From assembly GCF_021556485.1 (NCBI RefSeq), contig NZ_JAKGBW010000002.1, forward strand, positions 248,001-312,000: 64,000 nt of DNA. The letters run 5' to 3'. The translations under genes and the position numbers were made by a program. Below, in pieces: positions 47,632 to 57,578 of this stretch. The DNA is from Oceanobacillus alkalisoli (GTDB lineage Bacteria > Bacillota > Bacilli > Bacillales > Amphibacillaceae). Every line of letters begins with the position of its first letter. The stretch's first letter is position 1. The notes beneath the pieces were generated by a model. That model saw only the letters and a program-made list of their open reading frames with translations. It made no database searches and was not told the DNA's origin.

Positions 47632-48020
47632 AGAAAAATAATTACGGTGAGGTGAAAATGTTGCATCTAATCATCAAAACAACCATGTAATACTTTATAT
47701 CGATATTTTGTTACCCAGGTTACATGGTACTTGATATCATATACTGCATGGCTATTCTTCTTATATCCGTCCATACTTTTCACCTCTTGTCTTTAGTATG
47801 CAAATCAAAAGATAAGGCTAAAAGCGGATACCGTCTAAAGACGGTGGAGTTAGACCACGCATTTGGAAATTAAACAATATTTACGTTTTTTCATTCTAGT
47901 GGACCTAGTGATAGGGTTCGTGTCATAGACTGCAAAAGTAACAACGAGCAAATAAACTTTTGGCTTCCCGATATTTTTGAAAGCCAATTTATAGGGTAGT
48001 AGCAGGTTTCCTGTGTCACT
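47632..48020. other. Gene-free stretch after merA with hairpins
   Basis: No supported gene. It contains a perfect 16-bp palindrome ACCGTCTAAAGACGGT (47830-47845) inside GCGG...CCACGC, reminiscent of IS200/IS605-type element ends, and at about 47711-47731 a sequence resembling a degenerate half of the mer operator (TTACATGGTAC). It is probably debris of mobile DNA. Confidence 0.4.
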
Positions 48021-48024
48021 ACCC

Positions 48025-48276
48025 CTATATCAATTCATTGATTAATTTTCTCTTTTGCTTATATTCATCATCATTAATTTCGCCTTTAACATAACGTTCT
48101 TTTAACATCATTAACGGTCGATCTTCAATTTTGCTTTTCCTCATTAGTAACCGTGCAACAACGTAAATCGTAGCTCCTATAATCATTACAAAGATAATTA
48201 ACCCAATCACCATAATGATGCACATTATTATCATTGAACCATTCATCATATTATCCGTCATCATATAATTCATCAT
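48025..48276 (-). CDS. SHOCT-domain membrane protein with Met-rich N-terminus
   Basis: The 83-residue product has a Met-rich start (eight Met in the first 16 residues), one long membrane segment (about 17-40) and a C-terminal SHOCT domain (LKERYVKGEINDDEYKQKRKLI). SHOCT proteins are small oligomerising membrane proteins common beside copper and redox genes. The Met cluster could bind Cu(I), which is inference. Start ATG behind GAGGTAAAATG on the reverse strand. Confidence 0.75.
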   Translation of the reverse strand: MMNYMMTDNMMNGSMIIMCIIMVIGLIIFVMIIGATIYVVARLLMRKSKIEDRPLMMLKERYVKGEINDDEYKQKRKLINELI

Positions 48277-48700
48277 TCATTTTACCTCTTACTTCATAGT
48301 TTTTTTATTTTTGTTTCCCAATATACCCGTTTATGCCAATAACGAATATTTTTAAGTTATGGAATTAAATAATCAATGAAAACTGGAGTTTTCCTGAACG
48401 GGCTCCTGTTTATCCGTATATACCTTTAAATAATTAACTTGCTATTTTGACATTCAGTCAGTAGCACATTGAAGACAAGTCTCAGCAAGAAACTTAATGA
48501 TTGCTTTAGCAATTTATCGATACTTAAAACATCAAGGCCGAAAGGTATCTATTAGAATAACCTAATCCGTCCTATTATTTACCTAAGTCAAAGAAAAATG
48601 TATTTTAAATTCAATTTCTTCTTATACTTCTTTTAGACAAACGTCATAACAATGACTAAAGGAAGAGGAAATAGGGAAAAGTAACATAAAATTATCACTA
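48277..48700. other. AT-rich gene-free stretch
   Basis: No supported frame, repeat or clear promoter seen. Confidence 0.4.
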
Positions 48701-48721
48701 ATGAAAATGGAGGTGAATGAT

Positions 48722-49535
48722 ATGTCAGATACAAATCAAATGCCTCGGGAAGAAGGAATAGATCATGGCTTGAGTCTTATGAGAGAAGGTTATATGTACA
48801 TTTTGAACAGACGTCACAGTTTTAATTCTAATATATTTGAGACCAGATTGCTTGGGAAGAAAGCGATCTGCATGGTAGGAAAGGAAGCTGCCGAAGTTTT
48901 TTATAACACTGAGAAATTCAAAAGGAAAGATGCAGCACCGAACCGGGCGGTTCAAACATTGTTCGGGAAGAATGGTGTTCAGGCGTTGGATGGACAAGAT
49001 CACAAACATCGGAAGGAAATGTTTATGTCCATCATGTCTCCCAAGGGCTTCAAAAACTAACAGATATTACAAAAAAACAGTGGAAAACAGCGCTAAATAA
49101 ATGGGAACAGATGGATGAAGTTGTTCTTTATGAAGAAGTAAAAGAAGTCCTGTGTAGAACAGCCTGCCAGTGGGCAGGCGTCCCGTTGGAAGAAGACGAT
49201 GTTAAGGAATTGACAAAAGACTTGGCAGCGATGTTCGAGTCTCCAGCTGCAGTTGGTCCAAACGATTGGCTAGGGAGAAATGCACGGAATAAAGTAGAAA
49301 ATTGGATTGGTGAGTTGGTTGATAAGGTGCGTAATGGGGGAATAAATCCTCAAGAAGATACAACCTTACATAGATTTGCCTGGCATCGCGATTTGGAAGG
49401 GAATCTTCTGGATTCCAAGACTGCTGCTGTGGAAGTGATCAATATCTTGAGACCTATTGTGGCTATCGCTATGTGTTCAGTCCTGATCGGTTTGCCAAAT
49501 GGGAAGGCAGCCCATTCATATTACTGAATAGTTGA
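48722..49535 (+). pseudogene. Broken CYP152-type P450 fatty acid peroxygenase gene
   Basis: The first frame ([21 protein letters not shown]...) is typical for the CYP152/P450-BSbeta family, which hydroxylates fatty acids with hydrogen peroxide. A frameshift near 49055 moves the sequence into another frame ([14 protein letters not shown]...[29 protein letters not shown]), and near 49470 a deletion of several hundred bases jumps to [18 protein letters not shown] in a third frame, ending at TGA 49533-49535. The haem-binding Cys loop is lost, so the product cannot work. ATG 48722 with GGAGGTG upstream. Confidence 0.85.
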
Positions 49536-49570
49536 GAAGGAAAATCTCATTTTTTAAAAATGATATATAT

Positions 49571-49586
49571 TCAAATGTTCATTTGA
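49571..49586. promoter_or_regulatory. CadC operator
   Basis: TCAAATGTTCATTTGA is a perfect dyad (7-bp arms) in the AT-rich region 75 nt before cadC. It resembles ArsR/CadC-type operators built on TCAAAT/ATTTGA. A second half-like site (ATTTGAATG) lies at about 49639. Confidence 0.65.
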
Positions 49587-49660
49587 CTATTAGTTTATAA
49601 TTGAATATAATAAAAGTATATTTAATATCCAAACAACTATTTGAATGTGGGGGGAATATT

Positions 49661-50026
49661 ATGACAAAAGATATTTGTGAAGTTACCTGTATTCACGAGG
49701 ATAAAGTAAACAGAGCTAAAAATGACCTTGCTAAACAAAATCCTATGGAAGTAGCTAAGGTTTTTAAGGCTCTGTCAGATGATACAAGAATTAAAATTGC
49801 TTATGTTTTGTCCCTAGAGGGGGAGTTGTGTGTTTGTGATGTGGCGAACATTATTGAATCTTCAACTGCTACAGCATCCCATCATTTAAGATTATTGAAA
49901 AATTTAGGGATAGCAACATATCGCAAAGAAGGAAAGTTAGTCTATTATTCACTAGATGATGAGCATGTTAAACAGCTCGTGGAAAAAGCCTTCGTGCATC
50001 AGAGGGAGGCTATGAAAGTTGGATAA
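49661..50026 (+). CDS. cadC: Cadmium-responsive ArsR-family repressor CadC
   Basis: The 121-residue winged-helix repressor releases DNA on binding Cd(II), Pb(II) or Zn(II). Metal-site Cys are in the N-terminal KDICEVTC segment and ELCVCDV in the alpha-3 helix; the recognition helix is around [20 protein letters not shown] 49661 is chosen for the GGGGGGAATATT site. The end overlaps cadA by 8 nt. The preceding dyad is its likely operator. Confidence 0.93.
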   Translation: MTKDICEVTCIHEDKVNRAKNDLAKQNPMEVAKVFKALSDDTRIKIAYVLSLEGELCVCDVANIIESSTATASHHLRLLKNLGIATYRKEGKLVYYSLDDEHVKQLVEKAFVHQREAMKVG

Positions 50027-52430
50027 TACAGCAAAAACCTTAACAGAAGATAAAAATGTTTATCGTGTTGAGGGTTTCTCATGTGCAAGTTGTGCAGGGA
50101 AGTTCGAAAAAAATGTAAAACAACTACCAGGAGTACAGGATGCTAAGGTCAATTTTGGAGCTTCTAAAATTGATGTAATCGGTAATGCAAGCCTTGAAGA
50201 GCTAGAAAAGGCTGGTGCTTTCGAGAATCTTAAAGTGGCACCAGAGAAAACAAGAAGACGGGTCGAGCCGGTCGTAATTGAAGAAAAAAATGTATACCGT
50301 GTTGAAGGCTTTTCCTGTGCAAACTGTGCCGGGAAATTTGAAAAGAATGTAAAAGAAATACCGGGAATTCAAGATGCAAAAGTAAATTTTGGAGCTTCTA
50401 AAATTAATGTGTATGGAAGCACAACAATCGATGAACTTGAAAAAGCAGGTGCCTTCGAGAATCTTAAAGTATTTCCTGAAAAACTAGCGAATCAATCGAT
50501 ACGAGAAGTTAAAGAAGATAATAAGGCTTATAAAGAAGAGAAAATGCCATTTTATAAAAAACACAGTACATTACTATTTGCCTCATTACTAATTGCCTTT
50601 GGTTACCTTTCTCACTTTGTAAATGGAGAAGATAACCTGGTAACTTCAATGTTATTTATAGGTTCAATTGTAATTGGAGGATATTCACTATTTAAAGTTG
50701 GTTTTCAAAATTTGATACGCTTCGATTTCGACATGAAAACCCTGATGACAGTTGCCGTTATTGGAGCCGCCATCATCGGTGAATGGGCAGAGGCGTCTAT
50801 TGTTGTCATTCTCTTTGCAATCAGTGAAGCACTTGAACGTTTCTCTATGGATAGAGCAAGACAATCCATTCGTTCATTGATGGATATTGCTCCAAAAGAA
50901 GCCCTTGTTAGACGGAATGGTCAGGAAATAATGATCCATGTGGATGATATCGCTGTAGGTGATATTATGATTGTCAAACCAGGAGAAAAAATCGCCATGG
51001 ATGGGCTAGTTGTGAATGGCTTCTCAGCTGTCAACCAGGCAGCTATAACAGGAGAATCTGTCCCTGTTGCCAAAACGGTAAATGATGAAGTATTTGCAGG
51101 TACACTTAACGAAGAGGGATTACTTGAAGTAAAAATCACTAAATATGTAGAAGATACAACAATTGCTAAGATTATTCACTTAGTTGAAGAAGCGCAAGGG
51201 GAACGTGCTCCAGCTCAAGCGTTTGTAGATAAATTCGCAAAATATTATACGCCCATTATTATGATTATTGCAGCCCTAGTTGCCATTGTTCCACCACTAT
51301 TCTTTGGAGGAAACTGGGGAACATGGGTATACCAGGGATTAGCGGTACTTGTGGTCGGTTGTCCTTGTGCATTAGTTATTTCCACACCAATCTCGATTGT
51401 TTCCGCAATCGGAAATGCTGCCAAAAAAGGTGTCTTAATCAAAGGTGGTGTTTATTTAGAAGAATTGGGTACGATCAAGGCAATTGCCTTTGATAAGACC
51501 GGAACACTAACAAAAGGTGTACCGGTAGTAACGGATTATAAAGTACGAAATGAACAGATTAAAGAAAAAGAGCTACTTTCCATCATTACAGCATTAGAAT
51601 ACCGTTCACAACATCCACTTGCTTCAGCAATTACGAAGAAGGCAGAACAAGAAAATATCGCTTTTAAAGATATTCAAGTGGAGGATTTCACTTCCATTAC
51701 GGGGCGTGGGATTAAAGGGATTGTAAACGGAACGACCTATTATATTGGCAGCCCAAGGCTTTTCAAGGAATTGAATGTATCCGACTTGAGTCTGGAGTTT
51801 GAAAACGAGGTAAAAGCCTTACAAAATGAAGGTAAAACGGCCATGATCATTGGGACGGAACAAACGATCCTTGGCGTGATAGCTGTTGCGGATGAAGTCC
51901 GTGAAACAAGTAAAGACGTGGTTCAAAAAATTCACCAGTTAGGGATTAAGCAAACAACGATGCTGACAGGTGATAATAAAGGTACTGCAAGTGCCATAGG
52001 TACACATGTAGGCGTAACCGATATTCAAGCCGAGTTAATGCCCCAGGATAAGTTGGAATACATCAAAAAAATGAAATCAGATTATGGCAAGGTAGCCATG
52101 ATCGGCGATGGCGTCAATGATGCCCCGGCTTTAGCTGCATCTACTGTTGGAGTAGCAATGGGTGGGGCTGGGACGGATACGGCCATCGAAACAGCAGATA
52201 TTGCTTTAATGGGAGGTGACTTAACAAAGCTGCCATTTGCAGTGAGGTTGAGTCGAAAAACATTGAATATTATTAAAGCGAATATTACTTTTGCGATTGG
52301 AATTAAGTTGATTGCCTTACTATTAGTTATTCCGGGTTGGCTAACCCTTTGGATTGCTATTCTTTCAGATATGGGAGCTACTATTCTCGTAGCATTGAAT
52401 AGTTTGCGACTCATGAGAGTAAAAGAATAA
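50019..52430 (+). CDS. cadA: Cadmium/zinc-exporting P1B-type ATPase CadA
   Basis: The 803-residue pump expels Cd(II), Zn(II) or Pb(II). Two tandem N-terminal HMA domains (about 10-75 and 90-155) with CASC and CANC are near repeats of each other. Then eight membrane helices, the CPC ion motif in GCPCALVIS, phosphatase TGES, phosphorylation DKTGT, HP locus (SQHPLA) and [13 protein letters not shown] start within the cadC end, so translation is coupled. The tandem HMA copies are nearly repeated at DNA level too. A terminator follows. Confidence 0.95.
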   Translation: MDNTAKTLTEDKNVYRVEGFSCASCAGKFEKNVKQLPGVQDAKVNFGASKIDVIGNASLEELEKAGAFENLKVAPEKTRRRVEPVVIEEKNVYRVEGFSCANCAGKFEKNVKEIPGIQDAKVNFGASKINVYGSTTIDELEKAGAFENLKVFPEKLANQSIREVKEDNKAYKEEKMPFYKKHSTLLFASLLIAFGYLSHFVNGEDNLVTSMLFIGSIVIGGYSLFKVGFQNLIRFDFDMKTLMTVAVIGAAIIGEWAEASIVVILFAISEALERFSMDRARQSIRSLMDIAPKEALVRRNGQEIMIHVDDIAVGDIMIVKPGEKIAMDGLVVNGFSAVNQAAITGESVPVAKTVNDEVFAGTLNEEGLLEVKITKYVEDTTIAKIIHLVEEAQGERAPAQAFVDKFAKYYTPIIMIIAALVAIVPPLFFGGNWGTWVYQGLAVLVVGCPCALVISTPISIVSAIGNAAKKGVLIKGGVYLEELGTIKAIAFDKTGTLTKGVPVVTDYKVRNEQIKEKELLSIITALEYRSQHPLASAITKKAEQENIAFKDIQVEDFTSITGRGIKGIVNGTTYYIGSPRLFKELNVSDLSLEFENEVKALQNEGKTAMIIGTEQTILGVIAVADEVRETSKDVVQKIHQLGIKQTTMLTGDNKGTASAIGTHVGVTDIQAELMPQDKLEYIKKMKSDYGKVAMIGDGVNDAPALAASTVGVAMGGAGTDTAIETADIALMGGDLTKLPFAVRLSRKTLNIIKANITFAIGIKLIALLLVIPGWLTLWIAILSDMGATILVALNSLRLMRVKE

Positions 52431-52447
52431 TGGATTTTACCAAACTC

Positions 52448-52486
52448 CCCAAGAGCTAACGTTACATCTAGCTCTTGGGATTTTTT
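52448..52486 (+). terminator. Terminator after cadCA
   Basis: CCCAAGAGCTA (52448-52458) and TAGCTCTTGGG (52469-52479) form a perfect 11-bp stem followed by ATTTTTT. Confidence 0.9.
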
Positions 52487-52539
52487 AGAAGATGAAATAA
52501 GAAATCTAGTATTTTTTGCTTTATTTGACGTATTCAAAC

Positions 52540-52571
52540 TTCACAATTTCTACATAAAGTTAATTTATAAT
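52540..52571 (+). promoter_or_regulatory. Promoter with TTCTACATAAA box upstream of the peptidase relic
   Basis: TTCACAATTTCTACATAAA (52540-52558), 7 nt, TATAAT (52566-52571). Identical box and spacing to 38561-38584. It now reads into a dead gene. Confidence 0.5.
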
Positions 52572-52666
52572 ACTAATGAAATATAGACAATTTACTAAAA
52601 GGTCTATCTTTTTTTTGGTAAGGAAAAAGTTAAGAAATCGATTTTAAGCTGGTAAATAATGGCGAT

Positions 52667-53388
52667 TTGATGGAACAAATTGAAGCAGATAAAGTAAAAG
52701 TGGAAGAGAAGCAGGAAGAGGTCGTTATTAAACTTGCGGAATTAAAAGATTTGAGACTAGAACTAGAAGGAATGCAAGCATTAATCGAGGATCAAAAAAA
52801 GAAACGAAGATAAAGTAAGCTAGTTTAAAGGAAAAAGAAGAAAAGCTTGTTGCTAAGGTGGAAGGGTTAAAACTTGAAGACAGTAAACTGGCGGCACTTG
52901 AGAAGAAAGTTAAGGGTAATATGACAGCGTTAACTCAGCCAGCCCGGGCTACTCAAATTGCATCCGCTAGTGCTGGCTCAAATGGCGATCTTTCAACGCT
53001 AAGTAACCAATCAAGCGGTGGCTATCTTGCCTAGCCAGCGGTAGGTGGGTATAATTCCAGTTATGTTGGACCACGCTGGGGAAGACAGCATAACGGAATT
53101 GATATCGCGCGCTCAAGCAATTATAATATTTTAGCTGCTGCAGATGGAGTAGTGACGAAAGCGGGTCATACTGGTGGCTTTGGGAACAGAATAGAGATTG
53201 AACATAGTAATGGCTTAAAAACGCTTTATGCGCATTTATCGTCAATTAATGTAACGGTTGGACAAGAAGTTAGTACAGGCACGGTAATCGGGATAATGGA
53301 TAATACTGGAAATTATACAGGGATCCATTTACATTTTGAAGTATATAAGAATGGTGCTTTGCAGAATCCGATGGACTACCTAAATTAA
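52667..53388 (+). pseudogene. Decayed 3' copy of the M23 peptidase gene
   Basis: The sequence is nearly identical to 44608-45329, covering the end of the coiled coil and the whole M23 domain. It lacks the first about 170 codons, has a one-base deletion in the poly-A near 52800, a TAA where the parent has CAA (near 52815) and a TAG for TGG near 53033. Two later changes (GN to DN, S to Y) also differ. It cannot make the enzyme. Confidence 0.92.
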
Positions 53389-53452
53389 ATGATGTTTATT
53401 GTCGAGATTATATGCTAGATATCAATTTAGAGGGCTTAGACAACTAGACATA

Positions 53453-53497
53453 AAAATGGTTCCAACCATCTGAAATAGGGGGTTGGAACCATTTTTT
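53453..53497. terminator. Bidirectional terminator of the AAAATGGTTCC family
   Basis: AAAATGGTTCCAACC (53453-53467) pairs perfectly with 53481-53495, flanked by A's and T's. It serves the relic and the convergent multicopper oxidase gene. Confidence 0.88.
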
Positions 53498-53510
53498 TAT
53501 TTTACTGATC

Positions 53511-54998
53511 CTATTCTACCTTTACCTGTCCCATCATGCCGTTGTCCTCATGTTCAAGAATGTGACAATGGAACATATATATACCCTTGTGCTTAAATTG
53601 TATTGCTATTTTTACCGTTTCATCTGGTTGAACAGAAATACTGTCTTTCCATCCTCGCTCATTCTCCGGGGGTTCTTCTCCATCTCTGGATAGTATTTTA
53701 AATTGGGCCCCGTGTATGTGGAATGGATGGATCATCCCACCCATCTCGTCTGGCTTATTGTAAATTTCCCATACTTCAGTAACACCTTGTTCTTGCGTGA
53801 AATCAATTCGTTCTGGATCAAATTTCTTCCCATTAATCGTAACCTGATCCATCATTCCGAAGAGTTCCACTTGCTTTGTAACTGGCATGCTTAGCTCTTC
53901 TTCTGATACTGAAACATCATTCATCTTCTCAGGAATACTGCTTTCTTCTCCACCTTCTTCAGAAACATTAAAGGGAAGAAGGATAGAGCCATCTTCATTT
54001 ACTAACGTCAAGTCATTCTCCGTGTCGAGCTGTGAGAAATCAATAATGATTTCCGCCCGTTCGGATGGTGTTAGTGTAATTTCATCCAGTGTCACCGGTT
54101 TGTTTAAAAATCCTCCATCCGTTGCGATTTGCTCGAATGAATCCCCAGTATTCAATTTAAATGTGTAATTTCTTGCATTTGATCCGTTCAATAAGCGGAG
54201 ACGTACTTTCTCTTTATTAACAGTTAACTTTGGATTCAATGTCCCATTAATTAGCAACGTCTCACCGATTGTTCCGTCATCATTCATTGCAGCGCTAAAA
54301 TTTAATTGACCTTTATCATCGAATGTTTTATCTTGAAAAATCAGTGGGATGTCATTCTCTCCATACGTATTTGGCAATCCAAGACTTTTTGAATGATCAT
54401 CTTCGATATAAATCAGGCCTGCGAGTCCATTGTATACTTGTTCAGCAGTTTTCCCTTCAGGATGGGGGTGAAACCATAGTGTTGAAGCTTCTTGAGTCAC
54501 ATCAAATTCAATTATTTCTTCTTCTCCGGGTTCCAGGAATTCATGTGGTCCACCATCAGCATCCCCGGTTACTTCCAATCCATGCCAATGAAAGGTTGTT
54601 TCCTCATCTAACTCATTAATCGTTCTAATTTTTACTGCTTTACCTTCTTCAAGCCGAAGCATTGGTCCTAAAAAGGAACCATTATACCCGTACGTTTTCG
54701 TTTTAGTACCATCGAAAATTTCAGTTTCTCCGGTTTGTGCCCGAACGGTGTATTTAACTTGATTGTCATCATCATTATCAGGCTCTAATATAGGAGGGAC
54801 GTTCAATTCATTTTCCCCGGTAGAGTTGTTTAAACTTACTACCTCATCGTGGCTCATATGCTCGTCCATGGTGTCGTGATCCATGGTTGAATGGTCCATG
54901 TCATCCATTTCTTCTTCAGGCTGCGTGTTATCATTACTGCAAGCACTGATAACCCATATACTAATTATCAATACTAGAATCTTAAGTTTTGTTCCCAT
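53511..54998 (-). CDS. Multicopper oxidase lipoprotein
   Basis: The 495-residue surface enzyme has a lipobox WVISAC (Cys about 20), a Met/His/Asp-rich segment (about 30-50, DMDHSTMDHDTMDEHMSH) probably binding copper, then three cupredoxin domains. Copper ligands: HWHG, WFHPHPEG, HPFHIHG and HCHILEHEDNGMM, i.e. complete type 1 and trinuclear sites. It probably oxidises Cu(I) to the less toxic Cu(II) with oxygen; laccase or Mn oxidase activity is possible. No twin-arginine signal. It faces the peptidase relic. Confidence 0.93.
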   Translation of the reverse strand: MGTKLKILVLIISIWVISACSNDNTQPEEEMDDMDHSTMDHDTMDEHMSHDEVVSLNNSTGENELNVPPILEPDNDDDNQVKYTVRAQTGETEIFDGTKTKTYGYNGSFLGPMLRLEEGKAVKIRTINELDEETTFHWHGLEVTGDADGGPHEFLEPGEEEIIEFDVTQEASTLWFHPHPEGKTAEQVYNGLAGLIYIEDDHSKSLGLPNTYGENDIPLIFQDKTFDDKGQLNFSAAMNDDGTIGETLLINGTLNPKLTVNKEKVRLRLLNGSNARNYTFKLNTGDSFEQIATDGGFLNKPVTLDEITLTPSERAEIIIDFSQLDTENDLTLVNEDGSILLPFNVSEEGGEESSIPEKMNDVSVSEEELSMPVTKQVELFGMMDQVTINGKKFDPERIDFTQEQGVTEVWEIYNKPDEMGGMIHPFHIHGAQFKILSRDGEEPPENERGWKDSISVQPDETVKIAIQFKHKGIYMFHCHILEHEDNGMMGQVKVE

Positions 54999-55170
54999 CT
55001 TATGTTTCCTTTCTCTTTTTAGATTATTTCCTATTTAGTGTAACAAGAGATTATGAAGAAAATATGCAAATTTTGTGTTGAAATATAAGGCTTAGAATAT
55101 ACGTCTTATTTGATCCTTTATATTTATAAAGCAGTATTTCTAAAGTACTGCTTAAAAGGAAAACTAAAAT

Positions 55171-55208
55171 GGCACCTAAATCCGATTACGCAAGGAATTA
55201 GGCGCCTA
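55171..55208. repeat. Inverted repeat between oxidase and cupredoxin genes
   Basis: The 13-nt arm GGCACCTAAATCC at about 55171 pairs with GGAATTAGGCGCC ending near 55208, with two mismatches. It may be a weak bidirectional terminator; no clear T-run. Confidence 0.4.
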
Positions 55209-55271
55209 AAAATAGATTTATTAAATGTGAAATTAAGTGAAAAAATCAGTTGGTTATATATTTAATCGAAC

Positions 55272-55682
55272 TTACTGTACAATCAATTTAGCGACCATAT
55301 CGCTATGGCCTTGACCGCAAGGGATATTGCAATAGATAGTATATTCACCCGGCTCCTCCGGTGTAAATACTGCCTCCCCATCTCCTTCAACGCTTACATC
55401 TAGCTCATCGATAGAGATTCCATGCATTCCTTCAACGTTTGTCAGGCTTAGCTTTACTTCTTCTCCAGCAGTTACCGTAGTTTCGGATAGATCTAACTCA
55501 AAGTTAGATGCTTGGATTTCAATTTCGTTAAAAGTGGTTTCTTCTGAAGAGCTGGTGCTCTCTGTCTCCTCCGTTGAATTGTCACCATCGTTATCCGTCG
55601 TACTGCTGTTATCATCCCCACCACAGGCTGCCAGCACTAAAATGAGACTCAGGATTAAAGTTACTAATATGCTTCTTTTCAA
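55272..55682 (-). CDS. CuA-like cupredoxin lipoprotein
   Basis: The 136-residue product has a signal peptide with lipobox VLAAC, a Ser/Thr/Asp/Glu-rich linker (about 22-50) and a cupredoxin domain. The end holds CNIPCGQGHSDM, i.e. Cys-x3-Cys-x3-His-x2-Met, the binuclear CuA ligand spacing of cytochrome oxidase subunit II; an upstream His occurs in GMHGIS. It may carry electrons or copper at the outer face. GGGAGGAAAC precedes ATG on the reverse strand. Confidence 0.88.
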   Translation of the reverse strand: MKRSILVTLILSLILVLAACGGDDNSSTTDNDGDNSTEETESTSSSEETTFNEIEIQASNFELDLSETTVTAGEEVKLSLTNVEGMHGISIDELDVSVEGDGEAVFTPEEPGEYTIYCNIPCGQGHSDMVAKLIVQ

Positions 55683-55931
55683 TATAGTTTCCTCCCACTT
55701 GATTTAATTTATTGGTAGCTGTGTTGTAACTACTCCAAAATAATAGTAATCCTTACATGTCCACATTTGATGCAGAAAACGTGGCGAATTTGGGACAGTT
55801 AGATGGGAGTTTACTGACGTGACGCAAAATGTTAACCTTTTCTGGATAAATTCTTGAAAGTTTTTATATAAAGTTAAATTGTGAAAGACGTTTTTAAACC
55901 TTATACCAACTAATTTAAAGGAGGTTTTTAA

Positions 55932-56156
55932 ATGAAAAAGAAGTTAATATCAGGAGGTCTTGTTATTGTTCTGGCTTTGGGTATAGGTAATGTAGTATAT
56001 GCCCACGGTGGTTCAGACAGTGGATGGAATTTTCAAGAAATGCTCCCTTTCATGAAGGAAATGCATCCAGAGATGGATAAACAGAAAATGAAGGAGATGT
56101 ATCAAAAGTGTCACGGTTCGAGTGATGACAAGGCACTGATGGGCACCAAAATATAA
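55932..56156 (+). CDS. Small exported Met/His-rich protein
   Basis: The 74-residue product has a signal peptide (about 1-24, cut near VYAHGG) and a mature part rich in Met, Lys and His (MLPFMKEMHPEMDKQKMKEMYQKCHG). This recalls short periplasmic copper-binding proteins. AAAGGAGG precedes ATG, and a perfect terminator follows. No family name assigned; a copper chaperone role is inference from composition and context. Confidence 0.65.
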   Translation: MKKKLISGGLVIVLALGIGNVVYAHGGSDSGWNFQEMLPFMKEMHPEMDKQKMKEMYQKCHGSSDDKALMGTKI

Positions 56157-56202
56157 GTAGTGTGTGTTAGACTAATCCCCCATATCTAGTCTAATTATAT
56201 AT

Positions 56203-56240
56203 AAAACAGAACTATCATACATTGGTAGTTCTGTTTTAAT
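56203..56240 (+). terminator. Terminator after small Met-rich gene
   Basis: AAAACAGAACTA (56203-56214) and TAGTTCTGTTTT (56226-56237): perfect 12-bp stem, T-rich end. Confidence 0.88.
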
Positions 56241-56499
56241 TTAATTTATTGCATATTCGGTAATTCAAAATTACATGAAAATCATAGAATGATTCATCAT
56301 AGGTAACTTTCACTTTACCGGAGTTTATGTCTACTTCTACAGTGCCTTTTAATGTTAAATCTACAAGTAAATCTTTTTCTAAACCAAGCCGCTCTGCTTC
56401 TTTTACTGTAAGCCAAAAACCTAATGCAGCCGCTGTAGCAATAATAATGTCATACCAATAAATTGTAACTGCACCAATCTCCAAAAACACCCTATCCAA
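56236..56499 (-). pseudogene. Chimeric relic: lgt N-terminus joined to an HMA/CopZ fragment
   Basis: The frame begins LEIGAVTIYWYDIIIATAAALGFWL...EAERLGLEKDLLVDL, the first part of prolipoprotein diacylglyceryl transferase, then switches after about residue 50 to VEVDINSGKVKVTYDES, a phrase typical of the second half of CopZ-like HMA domains, and ends in unrelated text. Neither half is complete, so it is a recombination scar. Confidence 0.65.
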
Positions 56500-56554
56500 A
56501 GGAGCTACTGTAGTAAATATTATTTGTTAACCTCTGCAAGATTCCTTGGAAAAC

Positions 56555-56596
56555 ATGAAAGAAACTGTTGGGAATCAAGGTTATGACGTAGCATAA
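56555..56596 (+). pseudogene. Tail fragment of a copZ-like gene
   Basis: The 13 codons MKETVGNQGYDVA then TAA match the C-terminal end of CopZ copper chaperones (pattern IKETIEDQGYDV). No upstream coding part remains. A terminator at 56608 fits the old gene end. Confidence 0.5.
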
Positions 56597-56607
56597 AAAT
56601 AGATGAT

Positions 56608-56645
56608 AAAAGCTGGTTTCTGGAATTGGGACCAGCTTTTTTTGA
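56608..56645 (+). terminator. Orphan terminator after copZ fragment
   Basis: AAAAGCTGGT (56608-56617) and ACCAGCTTTT (56631-56640), then T's. Confidence 0.8.
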
Positions 56646-56784
56646 AATGCGTAAAGATGAATTACCTTTAAACCCTTTAAAAGATTCCATCTTGTTCTTA
56701 TTCTGAATAACAGAGCGTCCAATAATATTATCGGATGCTCTGTTATTTGTTTGCCATTATTAAAGTAAATTAAGCTTCATTATT

Positions 56785-57324
56785 TTACATCAACTGCATA
56801 GTTGTAATGCACGTATTATCATTTTTGAAGGTAGAGAACTCTGATTCAGCTATTTTACCTTCCTGTGTAATAGTAACCTGATAAGTTTCTTCCCTCGGAA
56901 CCCATAAGTCAATAAATCCATTTGCTTCTGATTTCATTGTTTGATCAATGATTACGTTACCGTTCGAATCCTCAATATATACATCAAACTCTTCATTCAC
57001 CATCTCACCTTGACAGCCAGTCAAGCTATGAATATCACAAGGGTGTGTCTGGTTGATGAACGGAGCGATAGAAACAAAGAATTCATCTTCAGGTAAGTCA
57101 TAAATCAATTGATTTTCCTCAGCATCAGTAACAATAAGTTCATGCGAGGAAATCGAGGCTGTTTCATTTTCAATATTACCTACACTGTAATCTAGAACTA
57201 ATTCCTTTATATCCTGAGTTTCATTCGCTTTTGGGGCAGTACCAGCATCATTTCCCAAGAATGAAAGTACTACTATTCCTAATATGACTATCCCAACTAT
57301 TGTAAAGATTAGGCTTTTTTTCAT
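56785..57324 (-). CDS. cueP: CueP-type extracytoplasmic copper-binding protein
   Basis: The 179-residue product has an N-terminal signal anchor (about 5-24) and the CueP family body: HPCDIHSLTGCQGEM (two Cys and two His), NGFIDLWVPREETY and the C-terminal TCITTMQL with a third Cys. CueP was first described in Salmonella as a periplasmic copper store; Gram-positive relatives exist. Here it would sit on the outer membrane face or in the wall. Start ATG behind GAGGAGAA on the reverse strand. Its promoter region (reverse strand near 57443-57465) also has an ATTTCTACACAGAAA sequence like the island box. Confidence 0.85.
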   Translation of the reverse strand: MKKSLIFTIVGIVILGIVVLSFLGNDAGTAPKANETQDIKELVLDYSVGNIENETASISSHELIVTDAEENQLIYDLPEDEFFVSIAPFINQTHPCDIHSLTGCQGEMVNEEFDVYIEDSNGNVIIDQTMKSEANGFIDLWVPREETYQVTITQEGKIAESEFSTFKNDNTCITTMQLM

Positions 57325-57578
57325 ACATAATTCTCCTCGTTTAAGTTATTATATCCGCTTAAAATAGATTGAAAAGGAATTCTTCATCGCAATATCATGA
57401 TAAATTTATTCTTTCTTTATAAATTTATCTGGAATTAATGGAGTTTCTGTGTAGAAATTATGTCTAACTTGTGAAAAAGTATATCTTTAATTTTAATAAT
57501 AATCACTCATAAGAATGAATCAATACAACGTTCATATAATAGGCGTGAAGGACAAGTATTGAAAAGGGGGAATGAAAA

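Noticed and set aside
50050-50490. Two near-identical segments that could suggest a tandem mobile repeat
   Set aside because: They are the two HMA metal-binding domains of CadA, a normal internal duplication in this family.
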